This document shows, in pieces, positions 9,042 through 17,232 of a DNA stretch of 43,638 bases. How positions within the stretch are numbered: the first letter of the stretch is position 1; every line of letters begins with the position of its first letter. The stretch covers positions 1 to 43,638 of the forward strand of contig NZ_GG695998.1 of assembly GCF_000159955.1 (NCBI RefSeq). The letters run 5' to 3'. Source of the stretch: Paenibacillus sp. oral taxon 786 str. D14. Lineage in GTDB: Bacteria; Bacillota; Bacilli; Paenibacillales; Paenibacillaceae. Below the pieces are notes generated by a model. That model was not told the DNA's origin and did no database searches. It worked only from the letters and a program-made list of their open reading frames with translations. Both the position numbers and the translations under genes were made by a program.

Positions 9042-10555
9042 GACGACGATGCTGCTTTGGGCTATTGACGGTGCTGCTCATTGCTGGACTGATTGTGTTT
9101 CAGAGCTCCATTCCTGCCTATGCCGATGCACCTGAGGATATGTTCGATCAGTTGTTGCCCGGCGAACGCGAAATGGGCATCGAACCGGGAGATCGAACAT
9201 TAGATTACCGCCAGTATCCGGTCGACAGCTATATCTGGGACTTAGGTTACGATTTGATTGAGTGGTCCGGATGGAAAATGAAGCTGAATGACCCTTTTTC
9301 GTTGCTGCTCAACTGGATAGCGAACGGACTGTTTATGCTCAATGCGTTCATTACGCGATTGTGTATTTTTCTTATGCAACTGGGGTTTCATACGGATTTG
9401 GTCAATGAACAATTGTCGCTGATTTTGCCAGTGATGGACGGCATGCGCACCGGACTGTTCAGCAAGTTTTTACCGTGGGCGCTTGTCCTGCTGGCTGCAT
9501 GGATGGTGAAAGTGGGCTACTGGAACAACCAGACGACAAGATTGACGTCCGGCGTAATCGGCTCGATTGTCGTGCTGGTCGGCAGTTACTGGTTTTTCAC
9601 CAACGCGGGACAAAGCATTCGCGCGGTATCACAAACGCTGGACCAACTGACGCAGGTGACGATGGGGGCGCTTGCCGCACCGTATCAGCGTGTGACCGGG
9701 GAGGAGCTGAAGGCGGGACTTGCCGGCGCCGCGGACCAGCAACTGTTGGCCACATCCAACCGGCTTTGGCAGCTGTTTGTTGATCGTCCCTGGTTGATCG
9801 GTCAATTCAATCGTCAAGACTCGGACGACGTTCGCATGACTGCCGAGGAAGTCGAAGCCGTTCAGGACCTGGCGGAAGAAGAAGAGGTAACGATCGATGC
9901 ACAGGTCGGGGATGAATGGGCGCACTTGATGCGTCAGTATGCACCTGGTATGGATCAACGGAACATTTTGCGGAAAGTCATGGGCGACGAAAACGTGGAT
10001 CATGGCGACCATGCGGATACGGCGCTCTTGTTTATGGGCGGTTCGGCGGCCATCCGGTGTTTGGTTGCGATACTTGCCCTTGTCGCTACGCTGACCCTGC
10101 TGCTTTTTGTCGGAACCGTATCTTTCATTCTGGTCTTGGCACAGGAAATGGCGCTGGCCATTCTCATCCTCGCACCGGTGGTGTTGCTCCTCGGCTTGTT
10201 TCCGGAGCGCGGCTTTGCTTTTGTCCGCCGTTGGGTAGGTTGGCTGATCGGGACGCTTGGCACGAAAGTGATTTACGGCTTCTATATGGGGTTCACGCTG
10301 CTTGTCGCCGATGTGGTGGCGCGCGGCTCCGGCATTTTGATCCTGCAGCAAATCTTTGTGGCGCTACTCTTTTTCTGCGCCTTCCTGTTCCGCAAAAAGA
10401 TATTAAAACAAATGCTTAGTATCTTCCAGGCCCCAACACCGCATGAGATGTATGACGTTTCAAAACGCGAGATTGTTTACCATGTTGGAGAAGTGAAGCA
10501 ATCGTGGCAAAAAACCAAGGATCGCGCCAAAAAAATCATAAAAAAATTGAAATAA
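9038..10555 (+). CDS. VirB6/TcpH-like polytopic channel protein
   Basis: A 505-residue protein beginning with a signal-like helix and probable cleavage after 'AYA' (about residue 29). About seven further membrane helices follow, grouped at about 85-115, 145-190 and 335-450, with a polar region at 190-330 that is partly strongly acidic ('AEEEEVTIDA'). A basic C-terminal tail ends in 'KKIIKKLK'. This is the layout of VirB6/TrbL or TcpH-type channel subunits. It starts with TTG and overlaps the VirB4 stop, so the two are translationally coupled. Confidence 0.7.
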   Translation: MRRRCCFGLLTVLLIAGLIVFQSSIPAYADAPEDMFDQLLPGEREMGIEPGDRTLDYRQYPVDSYIWDLGYDLIEWSGWKMKLNDPFSLLLNWIANGLFMLNAFITRLCIFLMQLGFHTDLVNEQLSLILPVMDGMRTGLFSKFLPWALVLLAAWMVKVGYWNNQTTRLTSGVIGSIVVLVGSYWFFTNAGQSIRAVSQTLDQLTQVTMGALAAPYQRVTGEELKAGLAGAADQQLLATSNRLWQLFVDRPWLIGQFNRQDSDDVRMTAEEVEAVQDLAEEEEVTIDAQVGDEWAHLMRQYAPGMDQRNILRKVMGDENVDHGDHADTALLFMGGSAAIRCLVAILALVATLTLLLFVGTVSFILVLAQEMALAILILAPVVLLLGLFPERGFAFVRRWVGWLIGTLGTKVIYGFYMGFTLLVADVVARGSGILILQQIFVALLFFCAFLFRKKILKQMLSIFQAPTPHEMYDVSKREIVYHVGEVKQSWQKTKDRAKKIIKKLK

Positions 10556-10573
10556 AGGAAAGGGGAGCGGACG

Positions 10574-10789
10574 ATGGAACGACTGGCCGATTGGTTGAAG
10601 CGGGAGCTGAAGCTGGATACGGTTCGTTTTGTGGAACGGCAAACGCATGGGCATTTGCTCAGAGGAAACGTACAAGGGCGGGACATTGATCTATTGGTCA
10701 TATCCTCAGGCCATGTATGGGTGAAGCATCCGGCTGCTCGCTCTTGGAGCACGACGGGGATTTACGTACCCGAGCGGGTTGGATTTTGA
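10574..10789 (+). CDS. hypothetical small protein, 71 aa
   Basis: A short soluble protein with alternating hydrophobic strands ('HLLRGNVQGRDIDLLVIS') that I do not recognise. It has a clear AGGGGAG site, sits 18 bases after the VirB6-like gene and 15 before the next small ORF, so it is part of the operon. It may be a cytoplasmic accessory factor, but nothing in the sequence states its role. Confidence 0.55.
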   Translation: MERLADWLKRELKLDTVRFVERQTHGHLLRGNVQGRDIDLLVISSGHVWVKHPAARSWSTTGIYVPERVGF

Positions 10790-10804
10790 AAGGAGGAAGA
10801 CCGT

Positions 10805-10984
10805 ATGTGTACGGATTTTGACCCGGTGAAGATGGAACGGCTCACCCGCCGAGATGCGATGATTCGCTTTGTCGTGGAGGATTTGGAGAAGCGAGGGCAT
10901 AGCCGAAAAAAGGCCTTGGAGCTTGCATTTAATGGCTATGTGCTCGACGATTCGGCCATGATCCGAGAGTACGAGAAAGATTAA
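10805..10984 (+). CDS. hypothetical small protein, 59 aa
   Basis: This ORF (MCTDFDPVKMERLTRRDAM...IREYEKD) is short but has an excellent AAAGGAGGA site seven bases before its ATG. It lies between two operon genes with little spare DNA. It looks all-helical and highly charged, without membrane segment or known motif. Function unknown; conservation next to VirB6-like genes would be the test. Confidence 0.6.
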   Translation: MCTDFDPVKMERLTRRDAMIRFVVEDLEKRGHSRKKALELAFNGYVLDDSAMIREYEKD

Positions 10985-11011
10985 TCTAACTATGTGCCAA
11001 AGGTGAAACGG

Positions 11012-11968
11012 ATGGAAACGGGGAGCTTACTTAGAAAGCGAGTCATCTGGTGGATCGTCGGCAGCTTGGGCGTGACCGGCGTCGCGGCCCTATTGCTTGG
11101 TTTCATTCTTGTTTTTGCTTTGCTCGGGTCGCTGGTCACGACATCGGATGCCTCGAAAATGGCGGGCATTGAGGTACCGGACACTCCCGAATTCGATATT
11201 CCTTTATTCCTGCTGCCAATTTACATCCAGGCCGAACAAGAGCACGCCTCCTGGGCGCGGCTTGCGGCCATTCATCAGGTGACAACCGATTTTGGGGTGA
11301 AGAAAGCCAAACGAAGCGACACGATCGGAGCCTTAGGATTTCCGCGTTCATTGTGGGAGGGTTATCGCGTGGATGGGGACAGCGACGGGAAGATCGATCC
11401 GGATAATCCCTACGATGCGATTTTTTCATTGGCAAATTATTTGCAATTGACCGCCCAGAACCCGGATGAAGCGCTCGCTGTTTGGTTCGGAAGCAGCGAA
11501 GAGGTGGCGTTGGTGTATCGGAAAGAAGAGGAATATGCGGCCATGCTGTCCAGATCGGGAACGTGGCTATGGCCGGTGGCAGGGTACACGACGATTTCCA
11601 GTCCATTTGGTTATCGGGTCGATCCGGTTACGGGAGAGCAGGGAGCATTTCATGCAGGAGTCGATATTCCCGCGCCACGGGGTACACCGGTGTTAGCCGT
11701 GCAAAGCGGAACGGTGACGCAAGTCATCCGCGGCAGCACCGGATACGGCAACGCGATTCTGTTGCAACATGCAAACGGTTTGGTCAGTTTGTATGGGCAT
11801 TTGACGGACATTGGCGTACGTCAACGGCAACAGGTGCTGCAAGGCGAAGTGATTGGATGGGTGGGCAGTACGGGAAAATCAACCGGTCCTCACCTACATT
11901 TGGAAATTCGGGTGAACGGGCAAAAAGTGGATCCACTACCTTACTTCCGGCAATTGGATGAGCCATGA
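11012..11968 (+). CDS. cell-wall hydrolase: degenerate lytic transglycosylase plus M23 peptidase
   Basis: A 318-residue VirB1/TcpG-type protein that should open peptidoglycan for the transfer channel. After a membrane anchor (about 12-40) comes a MltB-like lysozyme-fold region (about 60-165), recognisable from 'LAAIHQVTTDFG', 'IGALGFPRSLW' and 'DGDSDGKIDPDNPYDAIFSLANYL' taken as separate blocks. The residue equivalent to the catalytic Glu appears to be Thr91. The C-terminal M23 metallopeptidase (about 180-312) keeps its zinc ligands H214 and D218 and the H294-L-H296 motif. I prefer the ATG at 11012, which follows AAGGTG; a GTG at 10994 is also in frame. Confidence 0.8.
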   Translation: METGSLLRKRVIWWIVGSLGVTGVAALLLGFILVFALLGSLVTTSDASKMAGIEVPDTPEFDIPLFLLPIYIQAEQEHASWARLAAIHQVTTDFGVKKAKRSDTIGALGFPRSLWEGYRVDGDSDGKIDPDNPYDAIFSLANYLQLTAQNPDEALAVWFGSSEEVALVYRKEEEYAAMLSRSGTWLWPVAGYTTISSPFGYRVDPVTGEQGAFHAGVDIPAPRGTPVLAVQSGTVTQVIRGSTGYGNAILLQHANGLVSLYGHLTDIGVRQRQQVLQGEVIGWVGSTGKSTGPHLHLEIRVNGQKVDPLPYFRQLDEP

Positions 11969-11989
11969 ATAAAGAAAGAAGGGGATGAC

Positions 11990-12226
11990 GTGCGAAACAT
12001 TGAGATCTATGTGATTGAAATGCGTGGTGTGATTCAGATCATCGGTTTGCTGCCGGGCGTCAATTTGTTTGATCTTGGATGCCGGAAAGAGCGGCAACAG
12101 GCGGTCCGGCACGCGCTGGATCTGGCACAGTTGCTCGAGGTTCCGGATTATCGGCTGCATATTTTTGGTCAAACGGCAACCACGTTGCTGGCAACAGGCA
12201 TGGAGGCGTTGCTTTCCTCTGGTTAA
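11990..12226 (+). CDS. hypothetical protein, 78 aa
   Basis: A short alpha/beta-looking protein, partly hydrophobic ('GVIQIIGLLPGVNLF') but without a clear membrane anchor. I do not recognise it. The GTG start is preceded by GAAGGGG. It sits between the wall hydrolase and the adenine methyltransferase in the same direction, so it is probably co-transcribed. Confidence 0.5.
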   Translation: MRNIEIYVIEMRGVIQIIGLLPGVNLFDLGCRKERQQAVRHALDLAQLLEVPDYRLHIFGQTATTLLATGMEALLSSG

Positions 12227-12274
12227 AGCCGGGAAGGATCGATGTTTGGTGAATATTGAAGGGAGCGTGAAGCT

Positions 12275-13063
12275 GTGCTGAAAAGTCCCATCAGGTGGCA
12301 AGGCGGCAAATACAGGCTGCGTGAAGAGATTATCCGGCGCTTTCCACCGCATGTCGTTTATGCGGAAGTATTCGGGGGCGGGGGCTGGGTGCTCTTTGGC
12401 AAGGAACGATCCAAAGTGGAAGTTTATTCCGATATCAACGCGGAACTGGTCAATTTTTTTCGGGTGATTCAAGAAGATTGGGAAGGGCTTGCCCAACGGT
12501 TTGAGTGGGCACTCTATGCCCGTGATGAATTTGAACGTATCATGAAACGACGGGATCAGGAACGCGACCCGGTTACCCGAGCGTATGATTTTTACTACCG
12601 TGTCTACTCGCATTTTGGCGGGAAGTACAACGACGCCGACGATTGGGGGTACACACGAAGCAAGCCGGCATACGATATGTCCAACGTCAAACAAAAATTT
12701 AAAGTTGCTCATGAACGGCTGATTGGTGTTTATATCGAAAACCGATCTTTTGAAGAGGTACTCGCCCGGTACGATTCGGCGGATACCTTTTTTTATTGCG
12801 ATCCCCCTTACTTGGGACTCTCCGGCTATCTGTACAAATTCGACGAATCCGATCACCGGAAGCTACGTGAGCTCTTGGGCGGCATTAAGGGCAAATTTTT
12901 GCTGAGTATTAACGACCATCCGACCATTCGGGAGTGGTACGCCCCTTTTGTAATTGAGGGCGTTGAAACCCGCTATTCCATTGCGAAGCAAACGAAAGGA
13001 CGGCAGCCGGTGAAGGAACTGTTCATTATGAACTATACGCCTAATTTGCAAACGGAGGGATGA
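12275..13063 (+). CDS. DNA adenine N6-methyltransferase, Dam/D12 class
   Basis: A 262-residue Dam-like (alpha-class) methyltransferase that transfers methyl from S-adenosylmethionine to adenine N6 in a specific site. Motif X/entry 'IRWQGGK' is at about 6-12, the AdoMet loop 'AEVFGGGGWVLF' at about 30-41, and the catalytic DPPY at 176-179. All look intact. No restriction enzyme gene is next to it, so it acts as an orphan methylase. In this operon it may shield transferred DNA from restriction or mark transfer-gene regulators. The GTG start follows GGGAGCG, and its stop overlaps the next ATG. Confidence 0.85.
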   Translation: MLKSPIRWQGGKYRLREEIIRRFPPHVVYAEVFGGGGWVLFGKERSKVEVYSDINAELVNFFRVIQEDWEGLAQRFEWALYARDEFERIMKRRDQERDPVTRAYDFYYRVYSHFGGKYNDADDWGYTRSKPAYDMSNVKQKFKVAHERLIGVYIENRSFEEVLARYDSADTFFYCDPPYLGLSGYLYKFDESDHRKLRELLGGIKGKFLLSINDHPTIREWYAPFVIEGVETRYSIAKQTKGRQPVKELFIMNYTPNLQTEG

Positions 13064-13374
13064 ACTTGAGAGTTGATGTCCGCGTTTTTAATCGATACCG
13101 TAAGCAACCTTTTCTTCCTCATTACGAGATGAATGCGGAAAGACCGCACGAGACTTACGTTTCCGCACCCGTTTTTGTGATTACCGAACAACGACTGGAG
13201 AATATCATTGCCCTGGAATCGGATGAACTGATCCGGCAGCATTGCCGTGAGCCTATTCTTATCTTTACAGATCGTAAACGGGTACTTGCCGTTGACCCTC
13301 AGGGGTACGATTACGCCCGCTATGTTTGTGTCATCGACTATCGTACCGTGGAATCAATTCTTAAACGGATATAA
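13060..13374 (+). CDS. hypothetical protein, 104 aa
   Basis: I do not recognise this soluble protein. It has beta-strand-rich segments such as 'APVFVITEQRLENIIAL' and 'YARYVCVIDYRTV'. The ATG overlaps the methyltransferase stop (ATGA), so it is translationally coupled to that gene. A TTG at 13066 is a better-spaced alternative to the CGGAGGGA site. A role linked to the methylase is possible, but only from position. Confidence 0.55.
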   Translation: MNLRVDVRVFNRYRKQPFLPHYEMNAERPHETYVSAPVFVITEQRLENIIALESDELIRQHCREPILIFTDRKRVLAVDPQGYDYARYVCVIDYRTVESILKRI

Positions 13375-13378
13375 TCCT

Positions 13379-13570
13379 ATGGACAAGATTCAAATTGCAG
13401 ATCAAGGAAGTACCTTTGCCGTCTTGTTTGTTCAAGACGGGAATCCGCATGAGATGGACAGGCGCAACACATTTGCGGATGCGGAAGAATTTGCGTTCTA
13501 TTTGGCTGCACGTCTGAAAGTGGACGTCTATTATCGAGACAAAAGACTGGAGCCGCGGAGGAAACGGTGA
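13379..13570 (+). CDS. hypothetical small protein, 63 aa
   Basis: A short ORF beginning MDKIQIADQG and ending in a strongly basic tail (EPRRKR). Function unknown. The frame is open further upstream, to 13247, but that part overlaps the previous gene, so I place the start at the ATG five bases after the previous stop. No strong ribosome binding site is seen, so translation may be coupled. Confidence 0.5.
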   Translation: MDKIQIADQGSTFAVLFVQDGNPHEMDRRNTFADAEEFAFYLAARLKVDVYYRDKRLEPRRKR

Positions 13571-13595
13571 TCGATATGGCAAGGAGGTGCTGGAG

Positions 13596-15089
13596 TTGCG
13601 GGTCGCACTATTTCGTCTGAGTCAACGACAGATGTGGGTGGAGCGGCTTCGCCGGTCGGGCTACGAAGTCAAGTTTGTTCATGATCCCGAACGGATCACG
13701 TCGGAAATGAGCGTTGTCGTGGTAGATGCCATGGTGGGGAAATGGAAGGACTACGTACGGCTTGTTCAGGGAAGAGAAGTGCCCGTTGTGTTGCTGGTAG
13801 AAGACTACGGGGAGTGGAAAAAGCAACAAACCGAATCGTTGGGGATTGCCGGAACGGTGACAGCGGAAGAAGAAACGAACGGGCTGTTTTCCCGATTTAT
13901 ACCGGCGGGTGATGCCACGGCTGCCCTTTCGAGCTTGGAAAGAACGCTTGTTTTTCAGACGGAAGCCCCTTTCCTATCACATACGGAAATGGAGACGGCT
14001 GAATCGCAATCTGTATCCATTGATGTTCCGCTCTCGCAGCGAAAAGCGCGGCAACGGTTCGAAGTGGAACCATCTCCAACGAAAACTTTATCCACCAGGG
14101 TTGTTCCCGCCCCTGCTTTTCAGGAGATGCCGGAGAATGGCAGTTTTCCGTATGAGCTGCCACAGACGGACAACCAAACAAAACCAGCGGATAAATCAAT
14201 GGGAAAGAAGATCGGGCTTGAAACGGAGGACACTGGAAACGAACCGGAACCGGACCTAACCCCAAACGAACCTGACCTGACGCCGCACATGTCCTGGACA
14301 CCTCCGGACCTGCCATCGGTTGTTGCCGTTTATGCTGCGAAAGGCGGCGTGGGAAAAACGACGCTTTTGCTCCATTTGGCCGCTCGATTATCGAAGGAAG
14401 GGCTTCGAGCTTGTATTCTCGACTTGGATCCGAACGGCACGGTCGCCACTATCATGCGCATACAGCCGAATAAAACGATCGTCGACCTTGTACGCCGGAT
14501 CGACGATCCGAAAGCCAGACGGGCCTGTCTTCTTCAAACGAAGGCGGGCTTTTCCATTGTCGCAGCGCCGCTCATGCCAGGGCAATTCCTACTGCAACCG
14601 GAAGAGCTGCGGGCCATCCTCCACTTTTTGAAGGAAGTAACGAATGTTGTGCTGCTTGACCTGCCTGTTTCGTTGGACAGGCTGACCCGACTGGCCTTGG
14701 AGCAGGCAGACCAGTTGATGTTGATCACGACGGACGAGCCGGCCAGCCTGTTCAATTTGGATCGGGTGAAGCCGTTACTAACCGGCCTTCGCCCGACACC
14801 GGAGTTGTATCTGGTATGGAACCGACTGAAGGAGCCTGCTCCCAAACTAGATTGGAAAGAACGGCTGCCGTGGCCGATAGTACTGGAGTTGCCGGAAGAT
14901 CCAACCGTTTACCGGTCCGTGCGAAGCGGGGAGTGGACCTTATCTTCCCCGAGCAGCCCTTATCATGTACAGGTGGGCCGGCTTGTGGATCGGTGGATGG
15001 GACGGGAAACGGCGTCGCTTCGTGAAAAACGAGGATGGTTACCTCGGTTGGCGTCACATCTCAAATCAGGAAGGCGAAGAGACGAATGA
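13596..15089 (+). CDS. TadZ/CpaE-like pilus localisation ATPase
   Basis: A 497-residue protein with the CpaE/TadZ layout: an N-terminal receiver-like domain (about 1-100), a long proline- and threonine-rich linker (about 130-235), then a ParA/MinD-type ATPase. Its deviant Walker A KGGVGKTT begins at about K249, followed by 'CILDLDPNG' and 'VLLDLPVSLDR' motifs. TadZ proteins place the Tad/Flp pilus machine in the cell. The track GTG at 13587 lies inside the AAGGAGGTG site, so TTG at 13596 is the better start. It opens the Tad-like part of the operon. Confidence 0.75.
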   Translation: MRVALFRLSQRQMWVERLRRSGYEVKFVHDPERITSEMSVVVVDAMVGKWKDYVRLVQGREVPVVLLVEDYGEWKKQQTESLGIAGTVTAEEETNGLFSRFIPAGDATAALSSLERTLVFQTEAPFLSHTEMETAESQSVSIDVPLSQRKARQRFEVEPSPTKTLSTRVVPAPAFQEMPENGSFPYELPQTDNQTKPADKSMGKKIGLETEDTGNEPEPDLTPNEPDLTPHMSWTPPDLPSVVAVYAAKGGVGKTTLLLHLAARLSKEGLRACILDLDPNGTVATIMRIQPNKTIVDLVRRIDDPKARRACLLQTKAGFSIVAAPLMPGQFLLQPEELRAILHFLKEVTNVVLLDLPVSLDRLTRLALEQADQLMLITTDEPASLFNLDRVKPLLTGLRPTPELYLVWNRLKEPAPKLDWKERLPWPIVLELPEDPTVYRSVRSGEWTLSSPSSPYHVQVGRLVDRWMGRETASLREKRGWLPRLASHLKSGRRRDE

Positions 15090-15316
15090 AGGTCCGAGAA
15101 ACACAGGTCATTTACCCGGTCAATGGTCGAGGCGGTCTGTATATCCTCATTGAAGGTACGCAAGAGGAGGTATATAAAGGTTCGGCGGATAGAATGGCCA
15201 TAGAGACGGCGAACCGGAATGGGTGGAAGGGAGCTGGAGAAGCCAGTATCGGCATCCCTACACGGGTCGGCGTTCAGTTGTATACGCGTGCATACTGGTT
15301 TCACGAAAAGCAATAG
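15086..15316 (+). CDS. hypothetical small protein, 76 aa
   Basis: A small soluble protein that I do not recognise ('GGLYILIEGTQEEVYKG' is a strand-like segment). Its ATG overlaps the stop of the TadZ-like gene (ATGA), so expression is coupled to it. Its role in the pilus machine is unknown. Confidence 0.55.
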   Translation: MKVRETQVIYPVNGRGGLYILIEGTQEEVYKGSADRMAIETANRNGWKGAGEASIGIPTRVGVQLYTRAYWFHEKQ

Positions 15317-15355
15317 GCGGTTTCACCACGTTGAATGGAGAGGAGAAGGTAGGCG

Positions 15356-16489
15356 ATGTCTTTACTATACCGTTACCGGAAACCGATCGTCATCATTGCG
15401 ATCGGTTTTAGTTTTGTTTTGCTCCTAGTTTCCACCATATTTGTTCTCCAGCATCAAGCGCAGCAGAAACGGCTGCAACAACAGATGCGGGCTCATTACG
15501 AACAACAAATCGAGCAATTGAAAACGAACGAACAACAAGGCAAAACGCGAATCCTGGTGGCTGCAAGGCCGATCCCTGCGGGAAAAACGCTTGGAAATGG
15601 GGATATTCAGGCGGTGGAGGTTGTCCATGCCTTGGTGCCTTCGGACAGCTTCAAGGATCCGCAGATGGTGGTCGGAAAGATCGCCAAAATCGATCTGCAG
15701 TCGAATACGCCGCTTATCGCTTCCATGCTGTATGAAGAGGGGGCGATCCCAAGGGATTTGCGGATGCAAGAGTTTAATGTCATCCAACTGCCGACCCATT
15801 TACAGAAGGATCAGGTGGTCGATGTCCGGATCAACTTTCCGACCGGCGAGGACTATATCGTGCTGTCCAAAAAGAAGGTTCGAGACCTTTCGGGGATGAT
15901 CGTTCGGCTGGAAATGAACGAGCCGGAAATCTTGATGGCTTCCAGCGCCATCATCGATGCGTATTTGCAAGGGGCCAAGCTGTACGCGCTCCCTTATATC
16001 GAACCGGGTCTGCAGGAAGCGGCAATCGCCAATTACCCCGCCAACCCGAAGGTGCTTGATCTGATGGACAGGGACCCGAACGTACTGGAAAAGGCCAAGA
16101 CCGAACTCGCTCGCCAGTTGCGTAGTAGGCTGGATAACAATTTGAAGGCAATGAGCGATGCGGACAAACTGCGGGTGGTCAGCGGCAGCGTCACCGTTCA
16201 GCAGCAGTTGCAAAACGATCGGATCGTTACTCAACAAGGCAATGCGATGGAGCAATCGACGGAGCAACAAACTGCTGCGTCGGAACAAACGGAGCAGGAC
16301 GGTCTACCATCATCAGACGATAAGCCCGCGTCTACTTCTGAGCCGACAGCGACAGAACCGGCTTCCCATCCGCAGCAGGGTACATCCGAGTCCGGTGCGA
16401 TCCCGCTCCCGAAGTCGCCCGCTTCCAACGAACAGCCGACCAACTCGGACAAGCTGGACGATGTCTTCAACCAGCCGCCGGTATCCTGA
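15356..16489 (+). CDS. CpaB/RcpC-like SAF-domain pilus assembly protein
   Basis: A 377-residue protein with one N-terminal membrane helix (about 11-33), a short coiled coil rich in Gln (about 34-62), and a SAF domain (about 63-125) seen in 'VAARPIPAGKTLGNGDIQ' and the following strands. A long C-terminal tail is disordered and rich in Gln, Ser, Pro and Thr. CpaB/RcpC proteins belong to Tad pilus assembly and sit at the cell envelope. In a Gram-positive host the tail could cross or bind the wall. The ATG at 15356 follows GGAGAAGG. Confidence 0.7.
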   Translation: MSLLYRYRKPIVIIAIGFSFVLLLVSTIFVLQHQAQQKRLQQQMRAHYEQQIEQLKTNEQQGKTRILVAARPIPAGKTLGNGDIQAVEVVHALVPSDSFKDPQMVVGKIAKIDLQSNTPLIASMLYEEGAIPRDLRMQEFNVIQLPTHLQKDQVVDVRINFPTGEDYIVLSKKKVRDLSGMIVRLEMNEPEILMASSAIIDAYLQGAKLYALPYIEPGLQEAAIANYPANPKVLDLMDRDPNVLEKAKTELARQLRSRLDNNLKAMSDADKLRVVSGSVTVQQQLQNDRIVTQQGNAMEQSTEQQTAASEQTEQDGLPSSDDKPASTSEPTATEPASHPQQGTSESGAIPLPKSPASNEQPTNSDKLDDVFNQPPVS

Positions 16490-16500
16490 AGGAGGTTGTC

Positions 16501-17232
16501 ATGAAAAAAATCGTTTTTCTCGGTGCGCCGGATAAAAGCCATTTGCTGCTCGTGCTGGGTAAACTGCTGGTTGCCGCTGGGCAAAAGGTGCTTATCGTCG
16601 ATTCAACGATCGCACAATCGATACTTGGGTTTATGCCATCTCCGGATGAACGGCAGGCTTCTTTCGTTACCGAATTTGAAGGTATGGATATCGCGGCAGG
16701 GTTCCTTACGTTCGGCCAATTGGACCATTTTCTGAAACAAACGGAAACGGAAGGGGGATGGGCGAATTACGATGTGTTCCTGCTCGATACGGATCATACC
16801 GAATTTGTGAAAGGAAAAGATCTGCCATCCTTTGACCAAAGGGTCTGGTGCAGTAATTTGGAGAAGCTGGCGATGTTGAAAAATGCGGAGTTGATGCGTC
16901 GGCTTTGTCTTACCGAATCCACCATTCGGCCGCTGCCGTTTTTTAAGTTGGTAAATCCGTTCGTACAGTCGACAATAGCGGAGTCGTACATCGATTCGCA
17001 TGTGACAACGGAAGCTGTGGAGTGGCAGGAGCCGGTATTTCGCATCCCGTACGATGAGCGGGATGTTTCGGTCCGCATCGATCACCAGCATCATAGCCGC
17101 ATTGAACTAAGAAAGCTGTCGCCAGCATACCGACATACGGTCTTTTCTATGGCTAAGCATATATTCGGCCTGGATGAGCGAACGATCAAAGCCGCGTGGA
17201 AACGAGCGAGGAGGGTTTTTCGTGGGTCATAA
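16501..17232 (+). CDS. degenerate MinD/ParA-like protein
   Basis: A 243-residue protein whose start 'KKIVFLGAPDKSHLLLVLGKLL' (given in part) has the beta-P-loop-alpha pattern of MinD-like proteins, but the glycine-rich GKS/GKT signature is missing. 'KVLIVDST' and 'YDVFLLDTDH' match the later strands. It probably no longer binds ATP in the usual way. Position between SAF and TadA genes suggests a regulator or adaptor of the pilus ATPase. The start has AGGAGG eight bases upstream. Assignment rests on pattern, not on a family match. Confidence 0.5.
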   Translation: MKKIVFLGAPDKSHLLLVLGKLLVAAGQKVLIVDSTIAQSILGFMPSPDERQASFVTEFEGMDIAAGFLTFGQLDHFLKQTETEGGWANYDVFLLDTDHTEFVKGKDLPSFDQRVWCSNLEKLAMLKNAELMRRLCLTESTIRPLPFFKLVNPFVQSTIAESYIDSHVTTEAVEWQEPVFRIPYDERDVSVRIDHQHHSRIELRKLSPAYRHTVFSMAKHIFGLDERTIKAAWKRARRVFRGS

